Below, piece by piece: positions 16,334-25,574 of a stretch of 64,000 nt of DNA. Within the stretch, counting starts at the first letter, position 1; every line of letters begins with the position of its first letter. The notes below the pieces were generated by a model, which was not told the DNA's origin, made no database searches, and saw only the letters and a list, made by a program, of their open reading frames with translations. The translations under genes and the position numbers were made by a program. The DNA comes from Planococcus shenhongbingii (GTDB lineage: Bacteria; Bacillota; Bacilli; Bacillales_A; Planococcaceae): NCBI RefSeq assembly GCF_030413635.1, contig NZ_CP129235.1:3224001-3288000 (forward strand), in the 5' to 3' direction.

Positions 16334-16568
16334 AGAAAAGCGCAGGTGATCTAGCAAAAAGTGACGGGCATAAGACGGGCCGGCGAAGTGGTGCACTTTA
16401 CCACACAGTCGGAACGGCTTATGACCCAAAGGTTTGATCGCCGGAGCTGGACAATAAGAAAAGCGGAAGTGCCCGTCCAGCTCTGACAAGCGCTGGACGT
16501 CTGGCCAGTAATGGCGGTCTTTACCATTGCAGGCCAGTCTGAAGCGACTCGAGGAGCTGGGCACTTGA
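16333..16568 (+). repeat. Compound structured repeat (two modules) beginning at the ywhB stop
   Basis: It starts TAAAGAAAAGCGCAGG at the ywhB stop codon. Module one has a long hairpin closing CATAAGACGG with CGGCTTATG. It is followed by CGGAGCTGGACAATAAGAAAAGCGGAAG and module two, containing GACAAGCGCTGG, an inner ATGGCGGTCTTTACCAT hairpin and GAAGCGACTCGAGGAGCTGG. The same modules recur at 13112, 39226, 48125 and 52296. Confidence 0.88.
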
Positions 16569-16585
16569 TAGGTCCACGAATATAT

Positions 16586-16610
16586 AAAAACTCCCTTAAG
16601 GGAGTTTTTT
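16586..16610. terminator. Bidirectional terminator containing the ywgA stop codon
   Basis: A near-perfect palindrome AAAAACTCCCTTAAGGGAGT followed by Ts. The ywgA stop TAA lies at its centre; it can end transcripts from both sides. Confidence 0.85.
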
Positions 16611-17105
16611 CAATTGGCCCAATTCGTCAATAAACCCGAACGCCTCTTCTATTTCGACTGCAGTAAAGTTCAACTTCGCTTTCACAATATGAAGCTTTTC
16701 AATTTGTTCAGCTCGTTCCAGGTGATCAAAATATAGAAGAGTAGCGGTCAATTCCAAAAAACGGCCGCTTTTTTCCTTTAGTCGAGCAGCAACTTCGGGA
16801 TTCTCCAGCACCGATTCTTTCAATGTACTTCGGAAATCTGTTCCTTCCTGGGTAACATTGTATTTGTAACGCACATAAGATCCTTTGTCTTCCAGTTCTT
16901 CTGCCAAAAAGCCCATATCGCATAATTCTTCAATGCGGGCCGTCAACTCCTCTGAATATGGACCATAAATATGGAATTCATATTTCTCTTGAAACGGTAA
17001 ACCTATCTTTTTTAAAATATAAATCATTTTCTGTAATTTCTTGCGTCCGGTGATCCCTTCCGCTGTGGCGATGAAATCCACAATTTTTGCGTGTTCCTGG
17101 AGCAA
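16596..17105 (-). CDS. ywgA: YwgA family protein
   Basis: A 169-residue protein with ITGRKKLQKMIYILKKIG near residue 18 and the FHIYGPYSEEL segment at about 44-54, characteristic of the YwgA family and similar in pattern to the DUF4065/antitoxin SocA-like fold (LQK..YF..GPYS). Function unknown. It starts with TTG directly after the ywfO TAG (TAGTTG); the GGAGGGG ribosome site is inside the end of ywfO. Translation is therefore coupled to the HD protein upstream, an association that B. subtilis also shows. Confidence 0.85.
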   Translation of the reverse strand: MLQEHAKIVDFIATAEGITGRKKLQKMIYILKKIGLPFQEKYEFHIYGPYSEELTARIEELCDMGFLAEELEDKGSYVRYKYNVTQEGTDFRSTLKESVLENPEVAARLKEKSGRFLELTATLLYFDHLERAEQIEKLHIVKAKLNFTAVEIEEAFGFIDELGQLKKLP

Positions 17106-18410
17106 CTATACCCCTCCTTTTCTAAGCATTTCCAGTATCTTCTGTTTGGCAGCTTTCTTTTTGCCATCTATTAATAATTCCGCCGGGAAATACAATTTGT
17201 AATCTGTTCTTCGTTTGCCTGAAATTGCATCGACAATCTGTGACTGCCGGGATAATTCCTTGATTTCACCTGTAGGCATCAGCAAATGGATCGGCAAACG
17301 TTCTTCTTCTTCGCCGGGACGGTAAAAATCATATGGCAAATCGGATGTGGAATCATCAACCAAATAATATTCCGGGTCGATGCCCGCATCCTCGAACAAC
17401 TGAGCAAGCTCCCCAAGTTTCCGGTAATCTTTGCCGGGATCAAAATCCACATATTGAAACAGCCGGCGATTGACAAACCGGTCACTCAAATCCGAAAGAA
17501 TCGGATCACGCTCTGTCATCCATAGCTGGAAATAAGTCATCAGGACTCCTTCGTCAAGCGCTAAATAATCTTTCAACTCAAAAGTACGATTGAAAAATGC
17601 CATGAAATGCGTCGGCGGCTGCTTGAATTTATAACCGTTCTCACTCAGCTGTTTGGCACGCTGCAAAATTTTCCGCAGGATCACTTCTGCACTGCGGGCT
17701 ACCGGATGGAAATAAACCTGCCAGTACATTTGGTAGCGGCTCATGATGTAATCTTCAACTGCGTGCATGCCACTTGACTTGATCACTACTTGATCATCCA
17801 ACGGACGCATGACACGAAGAATTCGTTCCATATCAAAATGGCCGTAGGAAACACCGGTATAATAGGCATCGCGCTGCAAATAATCCATGCGGTCTGCATC
17901 AATTTGGCTGGATATCAAAGAAACGACTTGTTTATTGGCATATGTCTTGGCTATTACTTCTGCCACTTTCTTCGGAAAGTCTTCGCCGACTTTTAACAGG
18001 ATCTGGTTGACTTCTGTATCGCCAAGCAAAATTTCCCGTGTAAATTCTTCGTGGTCCACATGGAACACTTTTTCAAATGAATGGGAAAATGGCCCGTGGC
18101 CCAGATCGTGAAGAAGCGCAGCGCATAACACCACTAGCCGTTCGTCTTCATCCCATTCGGGCCGTCCATGGAAAATATCATCTGAAATTCTTCGGACGAT
18201 TTCGTAGACGCCAAGCGAATGGCTAAAGCGGCTGTGTTCAGCTCCGTGAAATACTAAATAAGAGGTGCCAAGCTGTTTGATGCGCCGAAGACGCTGGAAT
18301 TCACGTGAATTCACCAGGTCCCAAATCACTTGGTCGCGCACATGTATGTATCGGTGAACCGGATCTTTGAAAACTTTTTCTTCAGCTAATTTCTGTGTCG
18401 CATAGCTCAC
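17106..18410 (-). CDS. ywfO: HD-domain phosphohydrolase (YwfO)
   Basis: A 434-residue dGTPase-like HD protein. VFKDPVHRYIHVRDQV is followed by the metal-binding set: H..RF.H in GAEHSRFSHSLGVYE, HD in ALLHDLGHGPFSHSFE, and D in QIDADRMDYLQRDAYYTGV. YwfO-type enzymes hydrolyse (d)NTPs, and the B. subtilis member is reported to have phosphohydrolase activity. The GTG start at 18410 is chosen because GGAGG stands 7 nt before it; the ATG upstream lacks a site. It is followed without gap by ywgA. Confidence 0.92.
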   Translation of the reverse strand: MSYATQKLAEEKVFKDPVHRYIHVRDQVIWDLVNSREFQRLRRIKQLGTSYLVFHGAEHSRFSHSLGVYEIVRRISDDIFHGRPEWDEDERLVVLCAALLHDLGHGPFSHSFEKVFHVDHEEFTREILLGDTEVNQILLKVGEDFPKKVAEVIAKTYANKQVVSLISSQIDADRMDYLQRDAYYTGVSYGHFDMERILRVMRPLDDQVVIKSSGMHAVEDYIMSRYQMYWQVYFHPVARSAEVILRKILQRAKQLSENGYKFKQPPTHFMAFFNRTFELKDYLALDEGVLMTYFQLWMTERDPILSDLSDRFVNRRLFQYVDFDPGKDYRKLGELAQLFEDAGIDPEYYLVDDSTSDLPYDFYRPGEEEERLPIHLLMPTGEIKELSRQSQIVDAISGKRRTDYKLYFPAELLIDGKKKAAKQKILEMLRKGGV

Positions 18411-18464
18411 GGGCGCACCTCCAATTTTTCTGCGTAACAAGTATTCTACACCAGCCGGAACCTC

Positions 18465-19286
18465 TCATTCAAGAGGTGCCGGCAGCATTTTCCGGTTGCG
18501 TTCGACAACGCGGTTCAAATAAAATCCGTAAAGCTCTGTCTCTTCAGGCATCAGCGGCTGCGGTGATGGCATGCCGATCAATTCGTACAAATTCAGCACA
18601 ACTTCCTGGACTGTGATTTCTTTACCGAGCAGTTCGCTGAGCGACGCCATCACTTCGGGTTTTATTTCCGGGTAGGCGAATTTCGTCTGTTCTCCGCTGA
18701 GCCCGGCTTCGTAAAACCCGCGGATCAGTTCAGCACGCTGTGCCCCAGACCCTTCTACGCACAGGTAAACCTGAACCGCAATGCCGCGGCGGATGCGGCG
18801 CTGGGAAATGCCGGCAAACTTCCTGCCGCCGATGCTCAAGTCGTATGATCCCGGACAATAGGATCCAACAATTTCATAAGCTTCAATCGGCGCTTCCGGA
18901 AATAGAGCTTGCACCAGCTCCAGCATCATGTCGTACCCTGCTGAAATATCGATGGCTTGTTCTTTTTCTGAAACCACCAGCGAAATATTCAAAACTCCCG
19001 CATCGAGCACGACAGCAAGTCCTCCCGAATTCCGGACAATCGGCGCATAGCCGTGCGCTTTTAAATAATCCATACCCGCTTCGATGTTCGGCAAACGATG
19101 GTCCTGTATTCCGAGTACCACTGTATCGTCGTGTACCCATGTCCGGATGGTCGATGGACTTTTTCCGGATCCGACCAGTTCGCATAATGTATCATCCGCA
19201 GCAAAGGATTCCAGTGCGGAACGGTTTTTGGCGCTCAAGGATTGATCCCAGAAACGCCATTTGGTTTGTTGTGAAAATAATGGCAT
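18465..19286 (-). CDS. lipL: Octanoyl-[GcvH]:protein N-octanoyltransferase
   Basis: Moves octanoyl groups from GcvH to E2 subunits of 2-oxoacid dehydrogenases in the lipoate relay of Gram-positive bacteria. The 273-residue protein of the biotin/lipoate ligase A family has VRNSGGLAVVLDAGVLNISL (about 84-103), the acyl-accepting cysteine in GSYCPGSYDLSI (C144) and KFAGISQRR with a catalytic lysine at 156. AGGAGA precedes the ATG at 19286. The position next to hemQ and ywfO matches YwfL of B. subtilis. LipM is the alternative, but context supports LipL. Confidence 0.88.
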   Translation of the reverse strand: MPLFSQQTKWRFWDQSLSAKNRSALESFAADDTLCELVGSGKSPSTIRTWVHDDTVVLGIQDHRLPNIEAGMDYLKAHGYAPIVRNSGGLAVVLDAGVLNISLVVSEKEQAIDISAGYDMMLELVQALFPEAPIEAYEIVGSYCPGSYDLSIGGRKFAGISQRRIRRGIAVQVYLCVEGSGAQRAELIRGFYEAGLSGEQTKFAYPEIKPEVMASLSELLGKEITVQEVVLNLYELIGMPSPQPLMPEETELYGFYLNRVVERNRKMLPAPLE

Positions 19287-19458
19287 ACTAATTCTCCTCA
19301 TCAGGCTATAGCTTGTCTTTAGTTTACCCGACTCATGCCCCGCTGAAAAGGCACTTCAGGGATGACGAATTGGTGACAGGCATTTGTTTTTCAGGAACTT
19401 ACATGGCCAATGTGATAAACTGATTTTGTGAGATTTAGATAAAAGGAGTGTTTAGATA

Positions 19459-20208
19459 ATGAATGAAGCAGCGATTACATTAGATGGCTGGTACGTCCTT
19501 CATGATTTCCGTTCGATGGACTGGGTTTCATGGAAAATGCTGACGGATGAAGAACGCCAATTCGCGATTGACGAATTCCAGGCATTTATGGACAAAATAA
19601 ACCAAGCCGATGAAAATAAAACAGGTGCACACGCATTGTATTCAATCGTTGGCCAAAAAGCCGACTTGATGCTGATGCTATTGCGCGAAACAATGGATGA
19701 ATTGCGTGAACTTGAAACGGAATACAATAAGCTGACCTTGATCGCTTATACAGTTCCTACGTATTCGTATGTATCGGTTGTTGAACTTTCCAATTACCTC
19801 TCTGGAAAATCAGACGAAGATCCATACCAAAACGCTCACGTACGTGCACGCTTGTATCCTGAACTTCAGCGTTCACAGTACATCTGTTTCTATCCGATGG
19901 ATAAACGCCGTGAAGGCGACGACAACTGGTACATGCTGCCAATGGACACTCGCAAAGAATTGATGCTGTCCCACGGCAAAATCGGCCGCAGCTATGCCGG
20001 CAAAGTAAAACAGATCATTTCAGGATCTGTCGGTTTTGACGACTACGAATGGGGCGTTACGCTTTTTGCGGACGACGTCCTTCAGTTCAAAAAATTGATC
20101 TACGAAATGCGTTTTGACGAAGTCAGCGCACGTTACGCAGAATTCGGTTCATTCTACGTCGGCACTCGCCTGGACGCAGAACGTACAGCGAAATTCCTGC
20201 AAGTATAA
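19459..20208 (+). CDS. hemQ: Coproheme decarboxylase (HemQ)
   Basis: Converts Fe-coproporphyrin III to haem b by oxidative decarboxylation with peroxide, the last step of the Gram-positive haem pathway. The 249-residue chlorite-dismutase-fold protein shows the catalytic Tyr in [11 protein letters not shown] (Y145) and the proximal haem ligand His in [15 protein letters not shown] (H172). It ends [20 protein letters not shown] and FYVGTRL as in the family. AAAAGGAG lies about 8 nt before the ATG. Monocistronic, with a strong terminator after it. Confidence 0.96.
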   Translation: MNEAAITLDGWYVLHDFRSMDWVSWKMLTDEERQFAIDEFQAFMDKINQADENKTGAHALYSIVGQKADLMLMLLRETMDELRELETEYNKLTLIAYTVPTYSYVSVVELSNYLSGKSDEDPYQNAHVRARLYPELQRSQYICFYPMDKRREGDDNWYMLPMDTRKELMLSHGKIGRSYAGKVKQIISGSVGFDDYEWGVTLFADDVLQFKKLIYEMRFDEVSARYAEFGSFYVGTRLDAERTAKFLQV

Positions 20209-20213
20209 GATTT

Positions 20214-20244
20214 AAAACCGCCCCCGGGCGGTTTTTTTGTTTTA
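20214..20244. terminator. Terminator of hemQ, beside phased array 2
   Basis: Stem AAAACCGCC / GGGCGGTTTT with a CCC loop and seven T residues on the plus strand. Read from the minus strand it is followed by TTTTAAAT, so it could also stop transcripts coming from the array. Confidence 0.88.
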
Positions 20245-20297
20245 CGCGGAGTGCTTTTAGCCGTTTTTCTTGCCTAAATGAGTAGCTGGGCGCATTT

Positions 20298-20380
20298 ACT
20301 GTCCGCTTTAAAGCAGATACTGTCCGGAAATGGTGAAATACTGTCCGCAGCCAGGATTTACTGTCCGGAACACAAATTCC
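20298..20380 (-). repeat. 21-bp phased array 2, word CGGACAGTA (minus strand), four copies
   Basis: On the plus strand ACTGTCCG begins at 20298, 20319, 20340 and 20360, giving spacings of 21, 21 and 20. On the minus strand each unit reads CGGACAGTA(A/T) followed by about ten unrelated bases. In that orientation the array runs towards the hemQ terminator hairpin at 20214-20244. Confidence 0.93.
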
Positions 20381-20504
20381 CGCCGTATTCACATATATTA
20401 TGCGGAAAAAACGGCTCGCTCCGAAATTTTCAGAATTTCGCCACGAATTACATTTCAATTCCAATATATCCCACGGTATACTAAAAGAAAAACGGGGTGT
20501 TTGT

Positions 20505-21521
20505 ATGCTTGTGATGCGCCAGAACAGTTTTGCCAAATGGGCTCTCGCTTTGCTGCTGCTCGTACTGACCAGCAATTTCCTGTTATACCGCTCGCCTCTT
20601 TCCTCACTCGTCATTCCTGAAGAAACCTTCTGGGTCGTTACCGGTTCGCTGATCGACTTTGCTTTTGTTGCGCCGCTTCTAATGCTCGCCGCTTTCCGTT
20701 TGTCTCTCAAGCACTTTGCCGGCTTTGTAGCCGGAGGATTCGTGCTCGCCCGCTTCATTATCCCTTCCCTTTATTTTGAACCGTTCACTTTTCTGTTTTA
20801 CATAGGGATTGGCCTGGAAGCAGTGGTTTTATTCGCAGAACTCGCTTTTCTCGGACTGCTCCTTTACCACATTCCGGCAATAGTCCGTGCCATTAAAGAA
20901 AAGGCAGAAAGCCCTTTATTCACTTTGCTGCCGACCGCCTATGAACGAATCAAACCCAATCTGCTCGTTAATGTAATCTTATCGGAATCGCTCATCTTCT
21001 ATTACGCGTTCTGTTCCTGGAAAAAGAAGCCGGCAAAAGGTCCCAATCTGATCTCACTCCATAAGAACTCAAGCGCCATCGCCTTTTACATCATGCTGAT
21101 TCATGCAATTGTCATTGAGACGATCGGGCTCCATTGGTGGCTGCACGATAAATCACTTGTGCTGTCAATTGTGCTACTCATCTTGAACATTTATTCTGTC
21201 GTGTATTTTGTCGGTGAAATCCAGGCGCTGCGCTTGAATCCGCTGAAAATTACAGGCAAAAAACTGTACGTATCGTTAGGCTTAAGCAAACGCATGACGG
21301 TTCCGCTTGAAGCCATTGCCCAATTGCATTGGGGTGCCAAAGCCGATAAAGAGACCCTTTCCTTTATTGCAAAGGACTTTGTGGAACCCGAACCGCAAGT
21401 AATCATTGAGTTTAAAGAACCGCAAGAAGCCATCTTATTCTTCGGGCGCACCAAAAAGGTTTCGCACATCGCGTTAACCGTGGACCATCCTGCAAAATTG
21501 AAAGAATTGCTTGGACAATGA
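20505..21521 (+). CDS. Polytopic membrane protein of unknown function
   Basis: A 338-residue protein with about seven hydrophobic segments (residues 10-30, 38-60, 68-90, 100-125, and three between 195 and 265) and a C-terminal soluble tail of roughly 90 residues (NPLKITGKKLYVSLGLSKRM, VPLEAI, HIALTVDHPAKLKELLGQ) that looks like a PH-type beta domain. Related Bacillus proteins are often labelled beta-carotene monooxygenase without evidence; I do not support that. The start follows AACGGGGTG, and a TATACT box lies about 25 nt upstream. No operon partner. Confidence 0.75.
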   Translation: MLVMRQNSFAKWALALLLLVLTSNFLLYRSPLSSLVIPEETFWVVTGSLIDFAFVAPLLMLAAFRLSLKHFAGFVAGGFVLARFIIPSLYFEPFTFLFYIGIGLEAVVLFAELAFLGLLLYHIPAIVRAIKEKAESPLFTLLPTAYERIKPNLLVNVILSESLIFYYAFCSWKKKPAKGPNLISLHKNSSAIAFYIMLIHAIVIETIGLHWWLHDKSLVLSIVLLILNIYSVVYFVGEIQALRLNPLKITGKKLYVSLGLSKRMTVPLEAIAQLHWGAKADKETLSFIAKDFVEPEPQVIIEFKEPQEAILFFGRTKKVSHIALTVDHPAKLKELLGQ

Positions 21522-21555
21522 TAAAAACACATATATTTCCCGGGAAATATAATAA

Positions 21556-21587
21556 AAGAAGGCCGGCGCTTAAGCGCTGGCCTTCTT
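21556..21587. terminator. Bidirectional terminator between convergent genes
   Basis: Stem AAGAAGGCC.GGCGCT / AGCGC.GGCCTTCTT between the membrane protein (plus) and ywdK (minus), with T-rich sequence on both sides. Confidence 0.85.
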
Positions 21588-21593
21588 AATATT

Positions 21594-21971
21594 TTACAAA
21601 GCTTTTGATGCTGCAACAATCAGCATGATCCAGCCAACAATAAACGCTACTCCACCGATTGGTGTTACAGCCCCTAAAATACTGATGCCGGTCAGACTTA
21701 AAACATAAAGGCTTCCAGAGAAAATGATGATTCCGGCAAGCATTAAGTATCCTGCCCAAGACAAAGAACTGAGCGTGCCGATCAATGACGAGCTCATCAG
21801 AATTCCTACAACCATCAAACCGACTGCATGGAACATCTGATACTGGACAGCCGTCTGCCAGGTATCTAAATATTTATCCGCAACGCGTCCTTCTAACATA
21901 TGTGCACCGAAAGCACCAAGAGCTACGGATAATAAAGCATTAACCGCTCCGGCTATCAAGAAAAACTTCAT
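21594..21971 (-). CDS. ywdK: DUF423 family small membrane protein (YwdK)
   Basis: A 125-residue protein with four hydrophobic helices. It begins MKFFLIAGAVNALLSVALGA and continues FGAHMLEG, WQTAVQYQMFHAVGLM and PIGGVAFIVGWIML, the DUF423 pattern. Integral membrane, function unknown. AAAGAGG lies 8 nt before the ATG. It follows ywdI and ung in the same direction, the same set of genes as the ywd region of B. subtilis. Confidence 0.88.
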   Translation of the reverse strand: MKFFLIAGAVNALLSVALGAFGAHMLEGRVADKYLDTWQTAVQYQMFHAVGLMVVGILMSSSLIGTLSSLSWAGYLMLAGIIIFSGSLYVLSLTGISILGAVTPIGGVAFIVGWIMLIVAASKAL

Positions 21972-21989
21972 TTCTATTCCTCTTTCCGA

Positions 21990-22250
21990 TTAAAATTCAA
22001 ACAGTGAATCACCGTTTGCGCCGTCTTCTTCCTGCAGTTTGCTGGCTGAAGAAACCGGCTGTATCTGAGGGGAGGCGAGTGGAATTGCACGCGGTGTGCT
22101 GTCTTTTTGCAATTGGTCATCTTCCAATAAAAGATCACAAAGAGCCCGTACCGCAGCGATGGACTCGCGCATTTTTGCCGGATCGCCTTTCCGCGCTTGC
22201 GCAGTGTGCTTTTCGATTTCATTCAAAATGCGTGCTGCATCGATTGCCAT
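21990..22250 (-). CDS. ywdI: DUF5327 family protein (YwdI-like)
   Basis: An 86-residue protein with a helical N-terminal half (MAIDAARILNEIEKHTAQAR, then IAAVRALCDLLLED) and a low-complexity acidic tail. Function unknown; the family is short and sits next to ung in related genomes. GGGGG-type ribosome site (AAAGGGGG) 7 nt upstream. It lies between ung and ywdK. Confidence 0.8.
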   Translation of the reverse strand: MAIDAARILNEIEKHTAQARKGDPAKMRESIAAVRALCDLLLEDDQLQKDSTPRAIPLASPQIQPVSSASKLQEEDGANGDSLFEF

Positions 22251-22308
22251 GCAAAATCCCCCTTTCCGTTTACATTCTCATTTATTTTATCATGCCTGCT
22301 GGCAGGCG

Positions 22309-22983
22309 TCAGGCTAAACAGAAATCAATCGGCTCGTCGCCTTGCTTTTGTAACAGTTCGTTCACTTTTGAATATGGCCGGCTGCCGAAAAATCCTCGAC
22401 TGGCACTTAATGGACTTGGATGCGGGGCTTCAATAATGGAATGGCGCTCCAAATCGATGAGCGGCTTTTTCTGCTGCGCCGGCCGGCCCCATAATACAAA
22501 AATCACCGATTTTTCACGGGCTGACAATTTCCGGATCACTTCATCGGTAAAGATTTCCCATCCTTGATTGCGATGGGAATTGGCTTGTCCAGCACGCACC
22601 GTCAATACCGTATTAAGCATCATGACGCCTTGGTCGGCCCATTTTGTCAGCGTTCCATCTTTCGGTTTTTCACACCCAAGGTCATCGTTCAGTTCCTTCA
22701 GCATATTGCGCAGGCTTGGCGGATGCGGTACACCGGGCTGAACGGAAAAACTTAAGCCATGCGCCTGATTGGGCCCGTGATAAGGATCCTGCCCAAGAAT
22801 GACGACTTTGACATCTTTATAAGGCGTATGTTTGAACGCATTCCAAATGTTTTCTTTTGCAGGATACACGGTTTCGTTGGCGTATTCCTCTTTCAAAAAT
22901 TCGCGCAGCTTCAAATAATACGGCTTACTGAATTCTTCCCCGACTATTTCCTGCCAGTCATTTTGAAATATTTCCTTCGGCAT
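22309..22983 (-). CDS. ung: Uracil-DNA glycosylase
   Basis: Removes uracil from DNA, starting base-excision repair. The 224-residue family 1 enzyme has the water-activating motif [17 protein letters not shown] (Asp65), [17 protein letters not shown], and the minor-groove loop [16 protein letters not shown]. The second of two ATGs (22983) is chosen because AAGGAG then has 8-nt spacing. The DUF4230 gene ends 12 nt upstream. Confidence 0.97.
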   Translation of the reverse strand: MPKEIFQNDWQEIVGEEFSKPYYLKLREFLKEEYANETVYPAKENIWNAFKHTPYKDVKVVILGQDPYHGPNQAHGLSFSVQPGVPHPPSLRNMLKELNDDLGCEKPKDGTLTKWADQGVMMLNTVLTVRAGQANSHRNQGWEIFTDEVIRKLSAREKSVIFVLWGRPAQQKKPLIDLERHSIIEAPHPSPLSASRGFFGSRPYSKVNELLQKQGDEPIDFCLA

Positions 22984-22995
22984 ACACATCGCTCC

Positions 22996-23715
22996 TTATT
23001 CTTTAAATTCGACTTTTACATCATAATCCACCAGCTTGAACATTTCCTGCACCGAACGGACCGCATTATCTTCAGCCGTCTCAAGGACACCTTGCCCTTT
23101 TGTCTCTTCAAGCATCAGCTTTTGCGCTTCTTCTGCCAATTCATATGCTTCTGATATATCAGCGCCGCTTCTGAATAATCCTTCATAAGAATACACTTCC
23201 ACTTGATCCATAAATATTTCCGGACCGCCTAAAAAATCGGCTTTCGGGAGCGTCAGCGTGGCCGTTTTCGCTGCTTCGTCAAGTTCGATATCTTCTTCTG
23301 TCACTTCGGAAAAGTCAATGCCGGCTTTGACCGATCCCGGGATGACAACCAGCAATTGGCGTTTTGTGCCGGGCAAGTCCAGGCCGATTTCCTGTCCGAA
23401 TACGGCATTGTCCTGCCGTTCAATAATGACTTTCGAAAAAGCCTCAGCCGTCGCCAGCTCGTTGAGATCCTGGATCTGTTCCAAGAATGCACCTTTGTCT
23501 TCAGTGAATGTGCTGCCTTTGATCATCCAGAACGTCCCGAGCGGCAATGCGACTAAAAGCAATAACAGTATGGCGATTAACACAAGGAACGAATTGCGCC
23601 AAACGCTCATCATCACTTTAAATGTTTTCCAGAAGCCGGATTCTTTTGTATCTTCTTTCCCTTTTACTTCATTCAGTAAGCGTTCAATCTCTGTCAATTT
23701 TGGATCTTTCGCCAT
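22996..23715 (-). CDS. DUF4230 domain protein, membrane-anchored
   Basis: A 239-residue protein with a cytoplasmic N-terminus, one membrane helix at about 43-65 (SFLVLIAILLLLLVALPLGT) and a large outer domain containing EIGLDLPGTKRQLLVVIPG, VKAGIDFSEVTEEDIEL and ATLTLPKADFL, the DUF4230 signature. Function unknown. A weak GTAGG precedes the start. It is upstream of ung in the same direction and divergent from a small membrane-protein gene. Confidence 0.78.
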   Translation of the reverse strand: MAKDPKLTEIERLLNEVKGKEDTKESGFWKTFKVMMSVWRNSFLVLIAILLLLLVALPLGTFWMIKGSTFTEDKGAFLEQIQDLNELATAEAFSKVIIERQDNAVFGQEIGLDLPGTKRQLLVVIPGSVKAGIDFSEVTEEDIELDEAAKTATLTLPKADFLGGPEIFMDQVEVYSYEGLFRSGADISEAYELAEEAQKLMLEETKGQGVLETAEDNAVRSVQEMFKLVDYDVKVEFKE

Positions 23716-23785
23716 TTATAAACCTACTTTCTTTTTTTCATTTCACCAGGGCCCCATGTTAGGATGGAATAAAGGAGCGATGATG

Positions 23786-24040
23786 ATGGCCGATTTTCGT
23801 GAAAAAATAAAAACCATCTCTTCAACCAACGGATCGAGTGCGCCGGAAAATGCCAAGCGGCTTGGTATGGGTTGCTTAATGGTTGCACTACTGGCTGTTT
23901 CCATATTAACATTTTTTCTGGCCATCGGTCTTTTCATAAGCGGCAGCTGGATGATAGCTTTAGTTATCTTGCTATTCTTTCTCATAAGCACAGCAATGGC
24001 TGTCCTTCTGTTATACCCGTCAAAGTTTGATTCATTGTAA
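23786..24040 (+). CDS. Small two-helix membrane protein, unknown
   Basis: An 84-residue protein: a polar N-terminus (MADFREKIKTISSTNGSSAP) and two membrane helices at about 28-50 and 53-76. AAAGGAG stands 8 nt before the third of three consecutive ATGs, chosen as the start. I recognise no family. It is divergent from the DUF4230 gene and 59 nt before pdxK. Confidence 0.65.
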   Translation: MADFREKIKTISSTNGSSAPENAKRLGMGCLMVALLAVSILTFFLAIGLFISGSWMIALVILLFFLISTAMAVLLLYPSKFDSL

Positions 24041-24099
24041 ATGTTCCGATTTTTGTTAAAATAAAGTGATGAAAATAATATATTAAAGGAGTTTTAACG

Positions 24100-24933
24100 A
24101 TGACATTGAAAAAGACCTTAACAATCGCAGGATCAGATACATCCGGCGGAGCTGGTATACAAGCAGATTTAAAGACTTTCCAAGAACACGGAACTTACGG
24201 CATGAATGCTTTAACAGTCATCGTGACGATGGATCCTGAAAACGGCTGGAGCCATGGCATCCATCCAATTCCTGTTGAAACGGTTCACGCACAATTGCAG
24301 ACTGCTTTTTCAACAGGAGTGGATGCTTTGAAAACAGGCATGCTGCCAACAGTCGATATCATAGAAATGGCTGGCAAAGCCATTAAAAAGTCCGGATTGG
24401 AAGAAGTTGTCATCGATCCGGTAATGGCATGTAAAGGGGAAGATGAAGTATTGTTCCCGGAAAACGTTGATGCCATGATTAAACATCTATTGCCAGTCGC
24501 TAAAGTCGTGACTCCGAACTTAGTCGAAGCAGGACAGCTTTCAGGTCTTGGCACACTTCGGACAGTAGAGGATTTGAAAGCGGCTGCTGAAAAAATCCAT
24601 GCGCATGGCGCTCAATATGTTGTGATCAAAGGCGGCAAACAGCTTCAGCATGAAAAAGCGGCTGATTTGCTGTACGACGGCAAAACGCATTATCTTTTGA
24701 CAGCTGATAAAACGGATACCACTTATAACCACGGTGCCGGCTGCACATTCGCCGCAGCCATTACAGCCAATTTGGCGAACGGGCAATCCGTAAACGATGC
24801 AGTGCTGAATGCCAAAACATTTGTGTCTGCAGCTATCCAGCACGGCTGGAAACTAAACCAGTACGTTGGACCAGTGATGCACGGCGCCGCCAATAAATTC
24901 GAAAAACCTGAAGTTCAAGTAACGGAAGTTTGA
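24100..24933 (+). CDS. pdxK: Pyridoxine/pyridoxal/HMP kinase (ThiD-family PdxK)
   Basis: A 277-residue ribokinase-fold enzyme that phosphorylates the hydroxymethyl of pyridoxal or hydroxymethylpyrimidine. It shows TIAGSDTSGGAGIQADLKTF (residues 8-27), DPVMACKG, TPNLVEAGQLSGL and the catalytic anion-hole motif HGAGCTFAAAI (Cys variant as in B. subtilis PdxK). Its position near ung and ywdI corresponds to ywdB, the biochemically studied PdxK, rather than thiD. AAGGAG precedes the ATG; a terminator follows. Confidence 0.9.
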   Translation: MTLKKTLTIAGSDTSGGAGIQADLKTFQEHGTYGMNALTVIVTMDPENGWSHGIHPIPVETVHAQLQTAFSTGVDALKTGMLPTVDIIEMAGKAIKKSGLEEVVIDPVMACKGEDEVLFPENVDAMIKHLLPVAKVVTPNLVEAGQLSGLGTLRTVEDLKAAAEKIHAHGAQYVVIKGGKQLQHEKAADLLYDGKTHYLLTADKTDTTYNHGAGCTFAAAITANLANGQSVNDAVLNAKTFVSAAIQHGWKLNQYVGPVMHGAANKFEKPEVQVTEV

Positions 24934-24943
24934 TCTATGTAAA

Positions 24944-24971
24944 AGAGGACGCTGAGGCGCCCTCTTTTTTT
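24944..24971 (+). terminator. Terminator of pdxK
   Basis: Stem AGAGG.CGC / GCG.CCTCT followed by seven T residues. The next 230 nt to yojF show no further gene. Confidence 0.87.
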
Positions 24972-25211
24972 GTTGTTCCATTGCTATGGACTTGAATTGC
25001 CGTGGTTTCAAAGCCAGGCATCTTAAACCTTCATACTGCCATTATATCTGCCATAGAAATAAACCCAAGAGCCTTCAATCTATTTGAAGCTGTTTGAATA
25101 TTCCCTTTTTAAACAGCAGCATTATTACGCTTTCCTTAAAGCATCCTAATCGCATTCTTGACTAATATTCCCTATACTAAAGGAATACGGATTGGCTGAG
25201 GAGTGAATAAG

Positions 25212-25562
25212 ATGGAATTAGTAGAAGTAAAAAAACTGCAAGTAGAACTTGATGCATTTGCGAACAGAGATGTTTACCTGCACTTAGAAACAACAAACGG
25301 CTCTTATGCCACACATTTTAACGAAGGTTTTTTCAATGCCGGAGCGTTTATCCGCAACGTCGTGATTAACTATGAACTGGGAAAAGTGGTCGGTGAAAGT
25401 CCGCATCGCGTCGGATTGAAATTGCCGCATGGCTGGGTTTACGCACAAGGCATCACCCATTATGAGCTGGATGAGCAAGGAAGGCTCTTGCTTGCAGGAC
25501 ATGATGGTACAGGAAAATTGGCGGTAGCGCTGCAAATCAGCGAAACACCGTTCAGTTACTAA
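25212..25562 (+). CDS. yojF: YojF family protein (DUF1806)
   Basis: A 116-residue protein beginning MELVEVKKLQVELDAFANRD and containing ETTNGSYATHFNEG and FIRNVVINYELGKVVG, typical of YojF. Function not established; it is regularly paired with bshB2 and may help bacillithiol synthesis or quality control. The start at 25212 has AGGAG 8 nt before it; a GTG 9 nt upstream is the alternative. It ends 12 nt before bshB2. Confidence 0.87.
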   Translation: MELVEVKKLQVELDAFANRDVYLHLETTNGSYATHFNEGFFNAGAFIRNVVINYELGKVVGESPHRVGLKLPHGWVYAQGITHYELDEQGRLLLAGHDGTGKLAVALQISETPFSY

Positions 25563-25574
25563 GGGGGACTACAG

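Noticed and set aside
20123-20758. Minus-strand 211-codon frame across the hemQ end and array 2.
   Set aside because: It is antisense to hemQ and the membrane protein gene and passes through the hemQ terminator.
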